Translations under genes and position numbers: made by a program | Assembly: GCF_029543105.1 (NCBI RefSeq) | Contig: NZ_JARQXB010000008.1 | Span: 110,616 to 174,615, forward strand | Length of the DNA: 64,000 bases | DNA from: Stenotrophomonas sp. HITSZ_GD | GTDB taxonomy: Bacteria; Pseudomonadota; Gammaproteobacteria; Xanthomonadales; Xanthomonadaceae | Direction: 5' to 3' | Shown here: positions 49,431-57,762 of the stretch, piece by piece | Numbering within the stretch: position 1 is the first letter of the stretch | How the letters are laid out: each line of letters begins with the position of its first letter | The notes under the pieces: model-generated | Databases searched by the model: none | What the model was told of the DNA's origin: nothing | What the model saw: the letters and a program-made list of their open reading frames with translations, nothing else

Positions 49431-50342
49431 ATGACCCAGCAACGCACCCTCAAGAACACGATCCGCGCCACCGGCGTTGGCCTGCACAGCGGCGACAAGG
49501 TCTACATGACCCTGCGCCCGGCGCCGGTCAACCACGGCATCGTGTTCCGGCGCGTGGACATGGTGCCGGTGGTCGAAGTGCCCGCGGACGCAAGCCTGGT
49601 CACCGAGACCACGCTGTGCACCGGGCTGACGTGCAATGGGGCCAAGATCCAGACCGTCGAGCACCTGATGTCGGCCCTGGCCGGCCTGGGTATCGACAAT
49701 GCCATCGTCGAGTTGTCCTCGGCCGAGCTGCCGATCATGGACGGCTCCTCGGGCCCGTTCGTGTTCCTGCTGCAGTCCGCCGGCATCGTCGAGCAGGATG
49801 CGGCCAAGCGCTTCATCCGCATCAAGTCGCCGGTGGAAGTGCGCGAGGGCGACAAGGTGGCCCGCTTCACCCCGTATGACGGCTACAAGCTCGGCTTCAC
49901 CATCGAGTTCGACCACCCGATGATCCCGGCCAAGCAGTCGCGCGCCGAGCTGGAGTTCTCCACCGCCGCGTACATCAAGGAAATCTCCCGCGCGCGCACG
50001 TTCGGCTTCATGCGCGACCTGGAGTACATGCGCGAGCGCAACCTGGGCCTGGGCGGCTCGATGGACAACGCCATCGTGCTGGACGAGTTCCGCGTGCTCA
50101 ACGACGACGGCCTGCGTTACACCGACGAATTCGTGCGCCACAAGATCCTCGATGCGGTGGGCGACCTGTACCTCGCCGGCGGCCCGATCCTGGGCGCCTA
50201 CGAGGGCTTCAAGTCCGGCCACGCGCTCAACAACAAGCTGGTCCGGGCCCTGCTGGCGCAGCAGGAAGCCTGGGAATGGGTCAGCTTCCCGGCCGGCAGC
50301 GTGCAGCCGCCGGTGGCCTACGGCGCCCCCGCCTACGCCTGA
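49431..50342 (+). CDS. lpxC: UDP-3-O-acyl-GlcNAc deacetylase LpxC
   Basis: A 303-residue zinc deacetylase, the committed step of lipid A synthesis. Zinc-site motifs are visible: [15 protein letters not shown] (His78) and [16 protein letters not shown] (His near 237, Asp near 241); SGHALNNKL supplies the late His. The start is ATG 49431 ([15 protein letters not shown]). It has its own upstream terminator and candidate promoter, so it is likely transcribed apart from dcw. Confidence 0.96.
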   Translation: MTQQRTLKNTIRATGVGLHSGDKVYMTLRPAPVNHGIVFRRVDMVPVVEVPADASLVTETTLCTGLTCNGAKIQTVEHLMSALAGLGIDNAIVELSSAELPIMDGSSGPFVFLLQSAGIVEQDAAKRFIRIKSPVEVREGDKVARFTPYDGYKLGFTIEFDHPMIPAKQSRAELEFSTAAYIKEISRARTFGFMRDLEYMRERNLGLGGSMDNAIVLDEFRVLNDDGLRYTDEFVRHKILDAVGDLYLAGGPILGAYEGFKSGHALNNKLVRALLAQQEAWEWVSFPAGSVQPPVAYGAPAYA

Positions 50343-50570
50343 TCGCCTCCCCGTCAGGGGATTCCCCACCCACCCGGCCTCCCTGTAGGGAGCCCGCCGG
50401 GGCGATGTCGTGGAACTGTGAACTCACACCGAGCCAGTTCCTGAATTTAACGACTATTTAATCTTTCCCTAACTAACGCGCCACCCGGGGCCGCTAGGAT
50501 GCGTCCGGTCGCGTATGTTTCTTCTCATGCTCTTCACGCGCGACGGCCGGCCGGGAGTGCCGGCCGGGCA
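50343..50570. other. Intergenic region between convergent lpxC and dciA
   Basis: Holds a nested inverted repeat CCGGC-CTCCCT/AGGGAG-GCCGG (50376-50400) just after lpxC, an AT-rich patch (about 50440-50475) and a GGCCGG/CCGGCC hairpin (50545-50567) next to the dciA stop. No T-run is attached to either hairpin, so terminator function is uncertain. No gene is seen. Confidence 0.5.
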
Positions 50571-51023
50571 TCAACGGCGCGTCTTGGGCGCACCGGTGGG
50601 AACGATGTCCTGCAGGGATGCCAGTGCCTCGCGCAGACCTTTGTGCGTGGCGGCTGAGACAGGTTTCGACTGCCCCGGGTTCTTCGGCATTGGGGAATGC
50701 AGCGAAGCGGTGGTGGTCTTGGGGGTCACCCGCGTGACCTTCAGCCCGACGGATCGGGCCGCAACGAGGAGCTGTTGTTCGGCCAGCCGCAGTTTGGCGT
50801 GCCACACCGGCGAATCGACGAGGAAAACGAGCTGTTCGTCCTTCACGTTGGCAAGCCGGCAGTGCCCGGCGAGTGAAGGCGGCAGATAGGGGCGCAACTG
50901 CCTGTCCAGCGCATCGAGCCACAGGGCTCGGCGCAAGGGGTTGCCGGTCTTCTCCGCCAGCGCGGCCTCGATGGCCTGCTGCGGGACGGAGGGGCCGCGT
51001 GCGCTGGACGTTGGCTTGGACAT
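50571..51023 (-). CDS. dciA: DciA (DUF721) replicative helicase loader
   Basis: A 150-residue DUF721 protein. The N-terminal half has the KH-like DciA core (LWLDALDRQLRPYLPPSLAG, HCRLANVKDEQLVFLVDSPV, WHAKLRLAEQQLL); the C-terminal half is basic and probably disordered. DciA loads DnaB in the many bacteria that lack DnaC. The start is ATG 51023. It is divergent from the M23 peptidase gene with only 12 bases between the start codons, so their promoters must overlap each other's coding sequence. Confidence 0.88.
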   Translation of the reverse strand: MSKPTSSARGPSVPQQAIEAALAEKTGNPLRRALWLDALDRQLRPYLPPSLAGHCRLANVKDEQLVFLVDSPVWHAKLRLAEQQLLVAARSVGLKVTRVTPKTTTASLHSPMPKNPGQSKPVSAATHKGLREALASLQDIVPTGAPKTRR

Positions 51024-51035
51024 GAAGACTCACTA

Positions 51036-51983
51036 ATGGCTTTCAACAAGATCGTAATCAAATCGCGTCAGACCCGGGGCCAGCGTGTGGCCCGACAGAT
51101 CCGCGATTTCGCGGCGGATCGCCCGCTCACCGTGTTGGGCGTGGTGCTGGGCGCCGGCCTGTTGCTCGGCCTGGGCGCAGCCACCGGGGCCGGCATGGTG
51201 AACGATGCCCGCCTGCAGGCCAAGGTCGACGCACAGCAGGCCGAGCTGGCCAAGGTACAGCGCGAATCCCAGGCCCAGGTCAATGCGCTGGCCGCGCGGC
51301 TCGGCGAGCTGCAGGCCCAGGCCACCCGCCTGAACGCCCTGGGCGAGCGCCTGACCCAGATGGGCAAGCTGCAGGACGGCGAATTCGACTTCAACGAACC
51401 GGTGGGCGTGGGTGGCGGCGACGAGCCCGCCCAGGACATGCCGGTCGGCGAGTTCAAGGAGGATCTAGGGCAACTCGAGCAGCAGTTCGCCGCCTCCGGC
51501 CAGCAGCTCAACGTCCTCGCGTCGCTGATGTTCGACCACCAGCTGGAGCAGAACGCGGTGCCGTCGCGGATGCCGATCCGCAACACCTACATCACCTCCG
51601 GCTTCGGCGGCCGCGCCGATCCGTTCAACGGCGGCTCCGCCAACCACAAGGGCATCGATTTCCACGCCAGCGTCGGCGATCCGGTGCTGGCGGTGGCCGA
51701 CGGCGTGGTGAGCTATGCCGGCGTGCGCGGCGGCTACGGCAACGTGGTGGAGGTCGACCACGGCAACGGCTACGTCACCCGCTACGCGCACAACTCGCGC
51801 CTGACGGTGAAGGCCGGCGACCTGGTCCGGGCCGGCGAGCAGGTCGCCAAGGCCGGCTCCACGGGCCGCTCCACCGGCGCCCACGTCCACTTCGAGGTCT
51901 GGAAGGACGGCCAGGTGATGAACCCGCGCAAGTTCCTGGGCGACAACAACAATACCCCGGTGGGCCGCCGCGCACGCGGCTGA
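51036..51983 (+). CDS. M23 family metallopeptidase (membrane-anchored)
   Basis: A 315-residue peptidoglycan endopeptidase-like protein. One membrane helix (about 31-54) follows a basic N terminus, then a coiled coil (about 57-110) and the LytM/M23 domain (about 185-300) with zinc ligands in NHKGIDFHA and AHVHFEVW. Because both motifs are intact it is likely active rather than an EnvC-type activator. It lies between dciA and secA, a position seen in Xanthomonadaceae. Confidence 0.9.
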   Translation: MAFNKIVIKSRQTRGQRVARQIRDFAADRPLTVLGVVLGAGLLLGLGAATGAGMVNDARLQAKVDAQQAELAKVQRESQAQVNALAARLGELQAQATRLNALGERLTQMGKLQDGEFDFNEPVGVGGGDEPAQDMPVGEFKEDLGQLEQQFAASGQQLNVLASLMFDHQLEQNAVPSRMPIRNTYITSGFGGRADPFNGGSANHKGIDFHASVGDPVLAVADGVVSYAGVRGGYGNVVEVDHGNGYVTRYAHNSRLTVKAGDLVRAGEQVAKAGSTGRSTGAHVHFEVWKDGQVMNPRKFLGDNNNTPVGRRARG

Positions 51984-52028
51984 TCCGCCTGCGGCCGGGG
52001 CTTGCGTTCGCCAGCCCCCGCCCCAAGC

Positions 52029-52034
52029 TACAAT
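52029..52034 (+). promoter_or_regulatory. -10 box of secA
   Basis: TACAAT, with a TTCGCC-like -35 about 16 bases upstream (52007-52012). Transcription would begin near 52041, so the hairpin at 52048-52070 is at the very 5' end of the secA leader. Confidence 0.5.
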
Positions 52035-52047
52035 GGGCATTGCCATC

Positions 52048-52070
52048 GACAGGGCGCTTTGCGCCCTGTC
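52048..52070 (+). promoter_or_regulatory. Perfect 10-bp hairpin in secA leader
   Basis: GACAGGGCGC (52048-52057) and GCGCCCTGTC (52061-52070) flank the loop TTT. It lies 90 bases before the secA ATG and just downstream of the -10. No U-tract follows (GCGTTTGCGG), so it is more likely a leader or stability element than a terminator; it could also end the M23 transcript. Confidence 0.55.
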
Positions 52071-52160
52071 GCGTTTGCGGCGGTCGTCGGGGAGCCGGCG
52101 TCGGTCGAAGCGTTCCTTCTTTTCGGCGCATCTTTCGATGCACTTCAACCGGTTTCTTCA

Positions 52161-54893
52161 ATGATCAACAGCCTGCTTACCCGCGTTTTCGGCAGTCGTA
52201 ACGAACGCCTCCTGCGCCAGCTCAACCGCATCGTGGTCAAGATCAATGCGCTGGAGCCGGAGATGGAGAAGCTCTCCGACGCGCAGCTGCAGGCCAAGAC
52301 CCCCGAATTCAAGGAGCGCATCGCCAAGGGCGAGGCGCTGGACAAGGTGCTGCCCGAAGCCTTCGCCGTGTGCCGCGAGGCCTCGCGCCGCGTGCTGGGC
52401 ATGCGCCACTACGACGTGCAGCTGATCGGCGGCATGGTGCTGCACCTGGGCAAGATCGCCGAAATGCGCACCGGCGAGGGCAAGACCCTGGTCGCCACGC
52501 TGCCGGTGTACCTCAACGCTCTGGAAGGCCAGGGCGTCCACGTGGTGACCGTCAACGACTACCTGGCCCGCCGCGACGCCGCGCAGATGGGCAAGCTGTA
52601 CAACTGGCTGGGCCTGAGCGTGGGCGTGGTCTACCCCGGCATGCCGCACAGCGACAAGCACGCCGCCTACGGCGCGGACATCACCTACGGCACCAACAAC
52701 GAATTCGGCTTCGACTACCTGCGCGACAACATGGCGCTCTCGCGTGCGGACCGCTACCAGCGAGGCCTGCACTACGCCATCGTCGACGAAGTGGACTCGA
52801 TCCTGATCGACGAAGCGCGCACGCCGCTGATCATCTCCGGCCCGGCCGATGAATCGCCGGAGCTGTACATCCGCGTCAACCGCATCGTCCCGCAGCTGAC
52901 CAAGCAGGAGAACGAGGAAGCCGAAGGCGACTTCTGGGTCGACGAGAAGGGCAAGCAGGTGCACCTGTCCGAGGCCGGCATGGAGCATGCCGAGGACCTG
53001 CTGCGCCAGGCCGGCATCCTCACCGACGAGGAAGGCCTGTACGCCGCGCAGAATCTCAGCGTGGTCCACCACCTCAATGCCGCGCTGCGCGCGCACGCGC
53101 TGTTCCAGCGCGACGTGGACTACATCGTGCGCGACGGCGAAGTGGTGATCGTCGACGAATTCACCGGCCGTACCCTGGCCGGCCGCCGCTGGTCCGATGG
53201 CCTGCACCAGGCGGTGGAAGCGAAGGAGGGTGTGCCGGTCCAGCGCGAGAACCAGACCCTGGCCAGCATCACCTTCCAGAACCTGTTCCGCATGTACAAG
53301 AAGCTGTCCGGCATGACCGGTACGGCCGATACGGAAGCCTACGAGTTCCAGAGCATCTACGGCCTGGAAGTGGTGGTGATCCCCACCAACAAGCCGACCG
53401 TGCGCAAGGACCACCCCGACCAGGTGTTCCTCAACCGCAAGGGCAAGTTCAACGCGGTGCTGGCCGACATCCAGGACTGCAACAAGCGCGGCCAGCCGGT
53501 GCTGGTCGGCACCACCTCGATCGAAACCTCGGAGATGCTCTCCGATCACCTGCGCAAGGCCGGCGTGCCGCACGAGGTGCTCAACGCCAAGCAGCACGAG
53601 CGCGAGGCGACCATCGTCGCCAACGCCGGCCGCCCGGGCGCGGTGACCATCGCCACCAACATGGCCGGCCGCGGTACCGACATCGTGCTCGGCGGCTCGC
53701 TGGAAACCGAGCTGCAGGGCCTGGGCGAGGAAGCGACCGAGGACCAGCGCTTCCGCGCCAAGACCGAATGGCAGCGCCGCCACGATGCGGTCAAGGCCGC
53801 CGGCGGCCTGCACATCGTCGGCACCGAGCGGCATGAGTCGCGGCGTATCGACAACCAGTTGCGTGGCCGCTCCGGCCGCCAGGGCGACCCGGGCTCCTCG
53901 CGCTTCTACCTGTCGCTCGAAGACAATCTGATGCGCATCTTTGCCTCCGACTGGGTCCAGAAGGCCATGCGCCTGATGGGCATGAAGGAGGACGACGTCA
54001 TCGAGGACCGCCTGGTCAGCCGCCAGATCGAGAAGGCGCAGCGCAAGGTCGAGGCCCACAACTTCGATATCCGCAAGAACCTGCTGGACTTCGACGACGT
54101 CAACAACGACCAGCGCAAGGTGATCTACGCCCAGCGCGACGAGCTGCTGGACGCCGAATCGGTGAAGGACAACGTGGACGGCATCCGCGGCGACGTGGTG
54201 TACGACCTGGTCGCGCGCTTCGTGCCGCCGAACTCGGTGGACGACCAGTGGGACCTGCCGGGCCTGGAGGCCACGCTGCAATCCGAGCTGGGCGTGAACA
54301 TCGACCTGGCCAGCTTTGCCAAGGGCCAGGAAGAGCTCGACGCCGAGCAGATCGCTGAGAAGGTGCAGGGCGCGGTGGACGCGCACTTCGCCGGCAAGGA
54401 AGCGGCCGTCGGCGCCGAGACCATGCGCGCGCTGGAGAAGCACGTCATGCTCACCGTGCTCGACCAGGGCTGGAAGGAACACCTGGCGAAGATGGACTAC
54501 CTGCGCCAGGGCATCTACCTGCGCGGCTATGCGCAGAAGCAGCCGAAGCAGGAATACAAGAAGGAAGCCTTCGAGCTGTTCTCCGAGATGCTGGAAAGCG
54601 TGAAGCGCGACGTGATCAACCTGCTCGCGCGCGTGCACATCCGCAGCGAGGAAGAAGTCGCCGCGCTGGAGGCCCAGGAGCGTCAGCAGGCCGAGGCACG
54701 CCTGCGCCAGTCGCAGTTCCAGCACCAGGATGCCGGCGGCTACGGCACCGAGGACGAAGTGGACGAGATGCAGGGCCGCCAGGGCGCCGCCGTGGCGCAG
54801 GCCGTGCGCGAGGCCCCGAAGGTCGGCCGCAACGACCCGTGCCCGTGCGGCAGCGGCAAGAAGTTCAAGCACTGCCACGGTCAGCTCAGCTGA
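52161..54893 (+). CDS. secA: Preprotein translocase ATPase SecA
   Basis: A 910-residue motor of the Sec export channel. Walker [15 protein letters not shown] (about 101-114), the DEAD-like [20 protein letters not shown] and the second ATPase domain segments ([24 protein letters not shown]) are present. The C-terminal zinc and SecB-binding motif [14 protein letters not shown] is complete. The start is ATG 52161. Its last 15 bases form the left arm and loop of a perfect hairpin. Confidence 0.97.
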   Translation: MINSLLTRVFGSRNERLLRQLNRIVVKINALEPEMEKLSDAQLQAKTPEFKERIAKGEALDKVLPEAFAVCREASRRVLGMRHYDVQLIGGMVLHLGKIAEMRTGEGKTLVATLPVYLNALEGQGVHVVTVNDYLARRDAAQMGKLYNWLGLSVGVVYPGMPHSDKHAAYGADITYGTNNEFGFDYLRDNMALSRADRYQRGLHYAIVDEVDSILIDEARTPLIISGPADESPELYIRVNRIVPQLTKQENEEAEGDFWVDEKGKQVHLSEAGMEHAEDLLRQAGILTDEEGLYAAQNLSVVHHLNAALRAHALFQRDVDYIVRDGEVVIVDEFTGRTLAGRRWSDGLHQAVEAKEGVPVQRENQTLASITFQNLFRMYKKLSGMTGTADTEAYEFQSIYGLEVVVIPTNKPTVRKDHPDQVFLNRKGKFNAVLADIQDCNKRGQPVLVGTTSIETSEMLSDHLRKAGVPHEVLNAKQHEREATIVANAGRPGAVTIATNMAGRGTDIVLGGSLETELQGLGEEATEDQRFRAKTEWQRRHDAVKAAGGLHIVGTERHESRRIDNQLRGRSGRQGDPGSSRFYLSLEDNLMRIFASDWVQKAMRLMGMKEDDVIEDRLVSRQIEKAQRKVEAHNFDIRKNLLDFDDVNNDQRKVIYAQRDELLDAESVKDNVDGIRGDVVYDLVARFVPPNSVDDQWDLPGLEATLQSELGVNIDLASFAKGQEELDAEQIAEKVQGAVDAHFAGKEAAVGAETMRALEKHVMLTVLDQGWKEHLAKMDYLRQGIYLRGYAQKQPKQEYKKEAFELFSEMLESVKRDVINLLARVHIRSEEEVAALEAQERQQAEARLRQSQFQHQDAGGYGTEDEVDEMQGRQGAAVAQAVREAPKVGRNDPCPCGSGKKFKHCHGQLS

Positions 54894-54960
54894 GCTGAGC
54901 TGACCGCGTCACCCGCGGGGCGGGTGGCGACTGCGGATTTCGCGTAGCGAAACCCGCAGT
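54879..54960 (+). repeat. Three consecutive hairpins at the secA 3' end
   Basis: Hairpin 1: GGTCAGCTCAGC (54879-54890) / GCTGAGCTGACC (54894-54905), perfect 12 bp, with the secA TGA stop (54891-54893) as its loop. Hairpin 2: CACCCG (54910-54915) / CGGGTG (54921-54926), extended by three pairs including one G-T. Hairpin 3: ACTGCGG-A-TTTCGC / GCGAAA-C-CCGCAGT (54930-54960), 13 pairs with one mismatch and loop GTA. No U-tract follows any of them. They may form a 3' end stabiliser, a terminator block or REP-like elements. Confidence 0.6.
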
Positions 54961-55156
54961 ACGGGGCTTGCTGGCTGGCGGGCGCTTTCGGCGCGCCCCT
55001 CGACGATGGGGGGCTTTCCCCAAGACCGGCGCCGGCGCGGGCAGGTCCCTGGACCGAGCAGGCCGCCGTGAACACCGCAGGCGGCCAACCCCCTCTCCTT
55101 CACATACTTCACGCCCGCCGCTTGCCGCTGCTCCCGGCGCACGGCAAAGTCGTTGC
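54961..55156. other. Gene-free spacer before the Nudix gene
   Basis: About 200 bases with no convincing gene. A GGGCGC...GCGCGCCC stem near 54979-54998 is seen. Several open frames cross it on both strands, but they lack starts with ribosome sites and read as Arg/Pro/Gly-rich noise. The promoter for the Nudix gene must lie here but was not resolved. Confidence 0.5.
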
Positions 55157-56122
55157 ATGCCTGATTCCCTGCGATCGATCCATGTCGTGGCCGGCGTCAT
55201 CCGTGACGCCCGTGGCCGCATCCTGCTCACGCGCCGCACCGAAACCCGCGACATGCCGGGCCTGTGGGAATTCCCCGGCGGCAAGCGCGAGCCCGGCGAG
55301 ACGTCCGAACAGGCGCTCGCGCGCGAGTTGCACGAGGAGCTGGGCATCGACGCCGAGGTCGGCGACTGGCTGATGGAAGTCCCGCAGCGTTATCCGGACA
55401 AGCGGCTGCGCCTGGAAGTACGCGCGATCACCGCCTGGAAGGGCCAGCCGCGCGGCCGCGAAGGGCAGGCATTGACGTGGGTGCCGCCGGAACGGCTCTC
55501 GCGCTATTCGATGCCGCCCGCCGACGTGCCGGTGGTGGCGGCGCTGCGCCAGCCCGACCGCTACCTCGTTACGCCCGAACCGGAAGATGCCGAAGCCTGG
55601 CTGCGCCAGTTGGGCATCGCGCTGGACGAGGGCGTGCGGCGGGTACACCTGCGTGCGCGCGCCTGCGAGCCGCTGCGTTGGCGCGGTCTGCTGGAGGCGG
55701 TGCGCGAACACTTCGGCCGCCGCGACGTGCAATGGCTGCTCAACCGCGACATCGCGCTGGCGCGCGAGCTGGGCTTTGGCGTGCACCTGGGCGCCGAACA
55801 GCTGGCCACGCTGGAGGCGCGCCCCTTGCCGGCGGAAGTGCCGCTGGCCGCTTCCTGCCACCAGGCGGAGGACCTGCGTCGCGCGCAGCAGCTGGGCTGC
55901 GACTTCGCCGTGCTCGGCCCGGTGCTGCCCACCGCTTCGCATCCGGGCGAGCCCGCGCTCGGCTGGGAGGGTTTCGAGCAGCTGCGTGAGTCGGTGGCGC
56001 TGCCGTTGTACGCGATCGGCGGGTTGGCACCGGAACACATCGGGGTGGCGCGCCAGCACGGCGCGCAGGGCATCGCGGCGATCCGCGCGCTGTGGCCCGC
56101 GGACCTGGCCGCCGTCGGCTAG
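55157..56122 (+). CDS. Nudix hydrolase fused to thiamine-phosphate-synthase-like domain
   Basis: A 321-residue two-domain protein. Residues 1-130 are a MutT-type Nudix hydrolase with a complete box GGKREPGETSEQALARELHEELGI (near 36-59); MutT removes 8-oxo-dGTP. Residues about 150-321 resemble thiamine-phosphate synthase/TenI: ARELGFGVHLGAEQL, FAVLGPVLPTASHPGEPALG, LPLYAIGGLAPEHIG. The ThiE-like part is short and its activity is not established; this fusion is known in several gammaproteobacteria near secA/argJ. The start is ATG 55157 (MPDSLRSIHVVAGVI). Confidence 0.88.
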   Translation: MPDSLRSIHVVAGVIRDARGRILLTRRTETRDMPGLWEFPGGKREPGETSEQALARELHEELGIDAEVGDWLMEVPQRYPDKRLRLEVRAITAWKGQPRGREGQALTWVPPERLSRYSMPPADVPVVAALRQPDRYLVTPEPEDAEAWLRQLGIALDEGVRRVHLRARACEPLRWRGLLEAVREHFGRRDVQWLLNRDIALARELGFGVHLGAEQLATLEARPLPAEVPLAASCHQAEDLRRAQQLGCDFAVLGPVLPTASHPGEPALGWEGFEQLRESVALPLYAIGGLAPEHIGVARQHGAQGIAAIRALWPADLAAVG

Positions 56123-56745
56123 AAGCTCACCCAGAAGCAGTTGTACTGCCGCCGCAGCCGCAGCACGGTGCGCGACGGCGTGCTGCCGTTGGCCATCACC
56201 TGTTCCAGCCGCAAGCCCCAGGGACGCGGGCGCGTGGCGGGCGCGTAAGGGGCTTCGGCCAGTGCGGTGGCGGCGCTGTTGTCCGGCGGCACATAGGCGG
56301 CGTCGGGCTCGGGCGTGGTGATCGGCGCATAGGCGTCCGTCGCCTCGGCCGGGTACATCGGCGCGATGTCCACCAGCGTGCGGTCGGCGATGGCTTCCAG
56401 TTGCGACAGCACGCGGTTGGCGGTGGCGTTGGAGACATCGCCCCACAGGTACAGGCTGGAGAGGCGGTTGACGTCGTGGGTCTCCACCGCGGTGCGCAGC
56501 AGCCCGACCAGTTCGCTGAGGCGGCGCGGGCAGCCGTAACGGTACAGGCCGGTCTCTCCGTCGCGCAGGGCGGGCGGCGGCATGCGCGAGATGCTGCCCA
56601 GGTCCTCGCAGCGGCGGTCGCTGAAGACCGTCTGCCCGTCCGGGCCGATGCAGCGGTTCACCGCGGCCTGCGCCCGCGCGCCGGTGGCCGGCAGAGCCAG
56701 GGCCAGGCCGGTCAGCAGGGTGGGCAGCATCAGGGACGTGCGCAT
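56119..56745 (-). CDS. Secreted hypothetical protein with DUF4124-like N terminus
   Basis: A 208-residue protein with a signal peptide (1-25, ending GARA). The mature N terminus NRCIGPDGQTVFSDRRCEDL resembles the DUF4124 pattern (Cys pair around a G-x-x-x-(F/Y)-(S/T)-D core). The rest is helical, then Pro-rich, with a final CFWVSF. No function is known. The start is ATG 56745, 44 bases after metF on the same strand, so co-transcription with metF is possible. Its end overlaps the convergent Nudix gene by 4 bases. Confidence 0.75.
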   Translation of the reverse strand: MRTSLMLPTLLTGLALALPATGARAQAAVNRCIGPDGQTVFSDRRCEDLGSISRMPPPALRDGETGLYRYGCPRRLSELVGLLRTAVETHDVNRLSSLYLWGDVSNATANRVLSQLEAIADRTLVDIAPMYPAEATDAYAPITTPEPDAAYVPPDNSAATALAEAPYAPATRPRPWGLRLEQVMANGSTPSRTVLRLRRQYNCFWVSF

Positions 56746-56789
56746 CCGCCCAGCGTAGCGACGAACGGCATCGCGCGCCACGCGCGGCG

Positions 56790-57617
56790 TCAGCGGCCCA
56801 GGCGTTGCAGGATCTGCTGGGTCGGCTTGGCGAGGTTGAGCGTGTAGAAATGCAGCGACGGCGCGCCGCCCTCGATCAGCCGCTGGCACAGCGCGGCCAC
56901 CACGTCGGCGCCGAACTCGCGGATCGATTCGGCGTCGTCGCCATAGGCCTGCATGCGCTTGGCGATCCAGCGCGGGATCTCCGCGCCGCACTGCTCGGAA
57001 AAGCGCCGCAGCTGCGAGAAGTTGGAGATCGGCATGATGCCCGGCACGATCGGGATCTCCACGCCCAGCTTGCGCACCGCGTCCACGAAGGAGAAATAGG
57101 CGTCCGCGTTGTAGAAGTACTGCGTGATCGCGCCGTCCGCGCCGGCGTCCACCTTGGCCTTGAAATGCCGCAGGTCGGTGATCGCGTCGGCGGCCTGCGG
57201 GTGCGTTTCCGGATAGGCGCCCACCTCGACATGGAACGCATCGCCATGCTCGTCGCGGATGAAGGCAATCAGCTCGGCGGCGTAGCGCAGGTCGCCCGGA
57301 TGGCCCATGCCCGACGGCAGGTCGCCGCGCAGCGCGACGATGCGCTTGCAGCCCAGCGCGCGGTACAGCTTGAGCAGCTCGCGGATCTCCTCGCGGCTGC
57401 CACCCACGCAGGACAGGTGCGGCGCGGCGTCGAAGCGATGGTGCTGGCTGAGGTGGCGCACCGTCTCGGAGGTGTAGCTCAGCGTCGAGCCACCCGCGCC
57501 GAACGTGCAGGACACGTACTCCGGTGCGTGCGTGGAGAGGCGCGACGCGGTGCGGTCGAGCTGGCTGCGCTGCTCGTCGGTCTTCGGCGGGTAGAACTCG
57601 AAGCTGATCGGGGTCAT
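56790..57617 (-). CDS. metF: Methylenetetrahydrofolate reductase
   Basis: A 275-residue FAD enzyme that makes 5-methyltetrahydrofolate, the methyl donor for methionine. Motifs: MTPISFEFYPPKTDEQR at the start, EYVSCTFGAGGST, RGDLPSGMG, DGAITQYFYN and PGIMPISNFSQL. The start is ATG 57617. A -10-like TACAAT on the minus strand (57647-57652) lies 30 bases upstream; the leader is too short for a riboswitch. The functional partner ahcY is 2 kb upstream, separated by the oppositely oriented GH5 gene. Confidence 0.95.
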   Translation of the reverse strand: MTPISFEFYPPKTDEQRSQLDRTASRLSTHAPEYVSCTFGAGGSTLSYTSETVRHLSQHHRFDAAPHLSCVGGSREEIRELLKLYRALGCKRIVALRGDLPSGMGHPGDLRYAAELIAFIRDEHGDAFHVEVGAYPETHPQAADAITDLRHFKAKVDAGADGAITQYFYNADAYFSFVDAVRKLGVEIPIVPGIMPISNFSQLRRFSEQCGAEIPRWIAKRMQAYGDDAESIREFGADVVAALCQRLIEGGAPSLHFYTLNLAKPTQQILQRLGR

Positions 57618-57728
57618 GGGCCTGGGGCGTGCGAGGGTGCGGTGGAATTGTATCGCTTCATCGCGATGGATGCATGGAGGTTTTGCTGCGCCGCAGGGCG
57701 GCCATCGCCAGGGGCCGTGCCATCATCG

Positions 57729-57747
57729 CCGGAAACGTTTTTTCCGG
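57729..57747. promoter_or_regulatory. Palindrome upstream of GH5 gene
   Basis: CCGGAAA (57729-57735) / TTTCCGG (57741-57747) around CGTTT, a 7-bp perfect inverted repeat with an AACGTTT core like many LacI-family operators. It is 15 bases before the ATG and touches the GGGGAG ribosome site, so it could act as a DNA operator or as an RNA hairpin on the ribosome site. Confidence 0.45.
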
Positions 57748-57762
57748 GGAGCACCGCACACG

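Noticed and set aside
51984..52160. A secM-like arrest peptide before secA
   Set aside because: No ORF with a signal peptide or an arrest motif is found between the M23 gene and secA.
54909..55142. 77-codon minus-strand ORF between secA and the Nudix gene
   Set aside because: Arg/Gly-rich, no ribosome site, passes through the hairpins; looks like non-coding noise.
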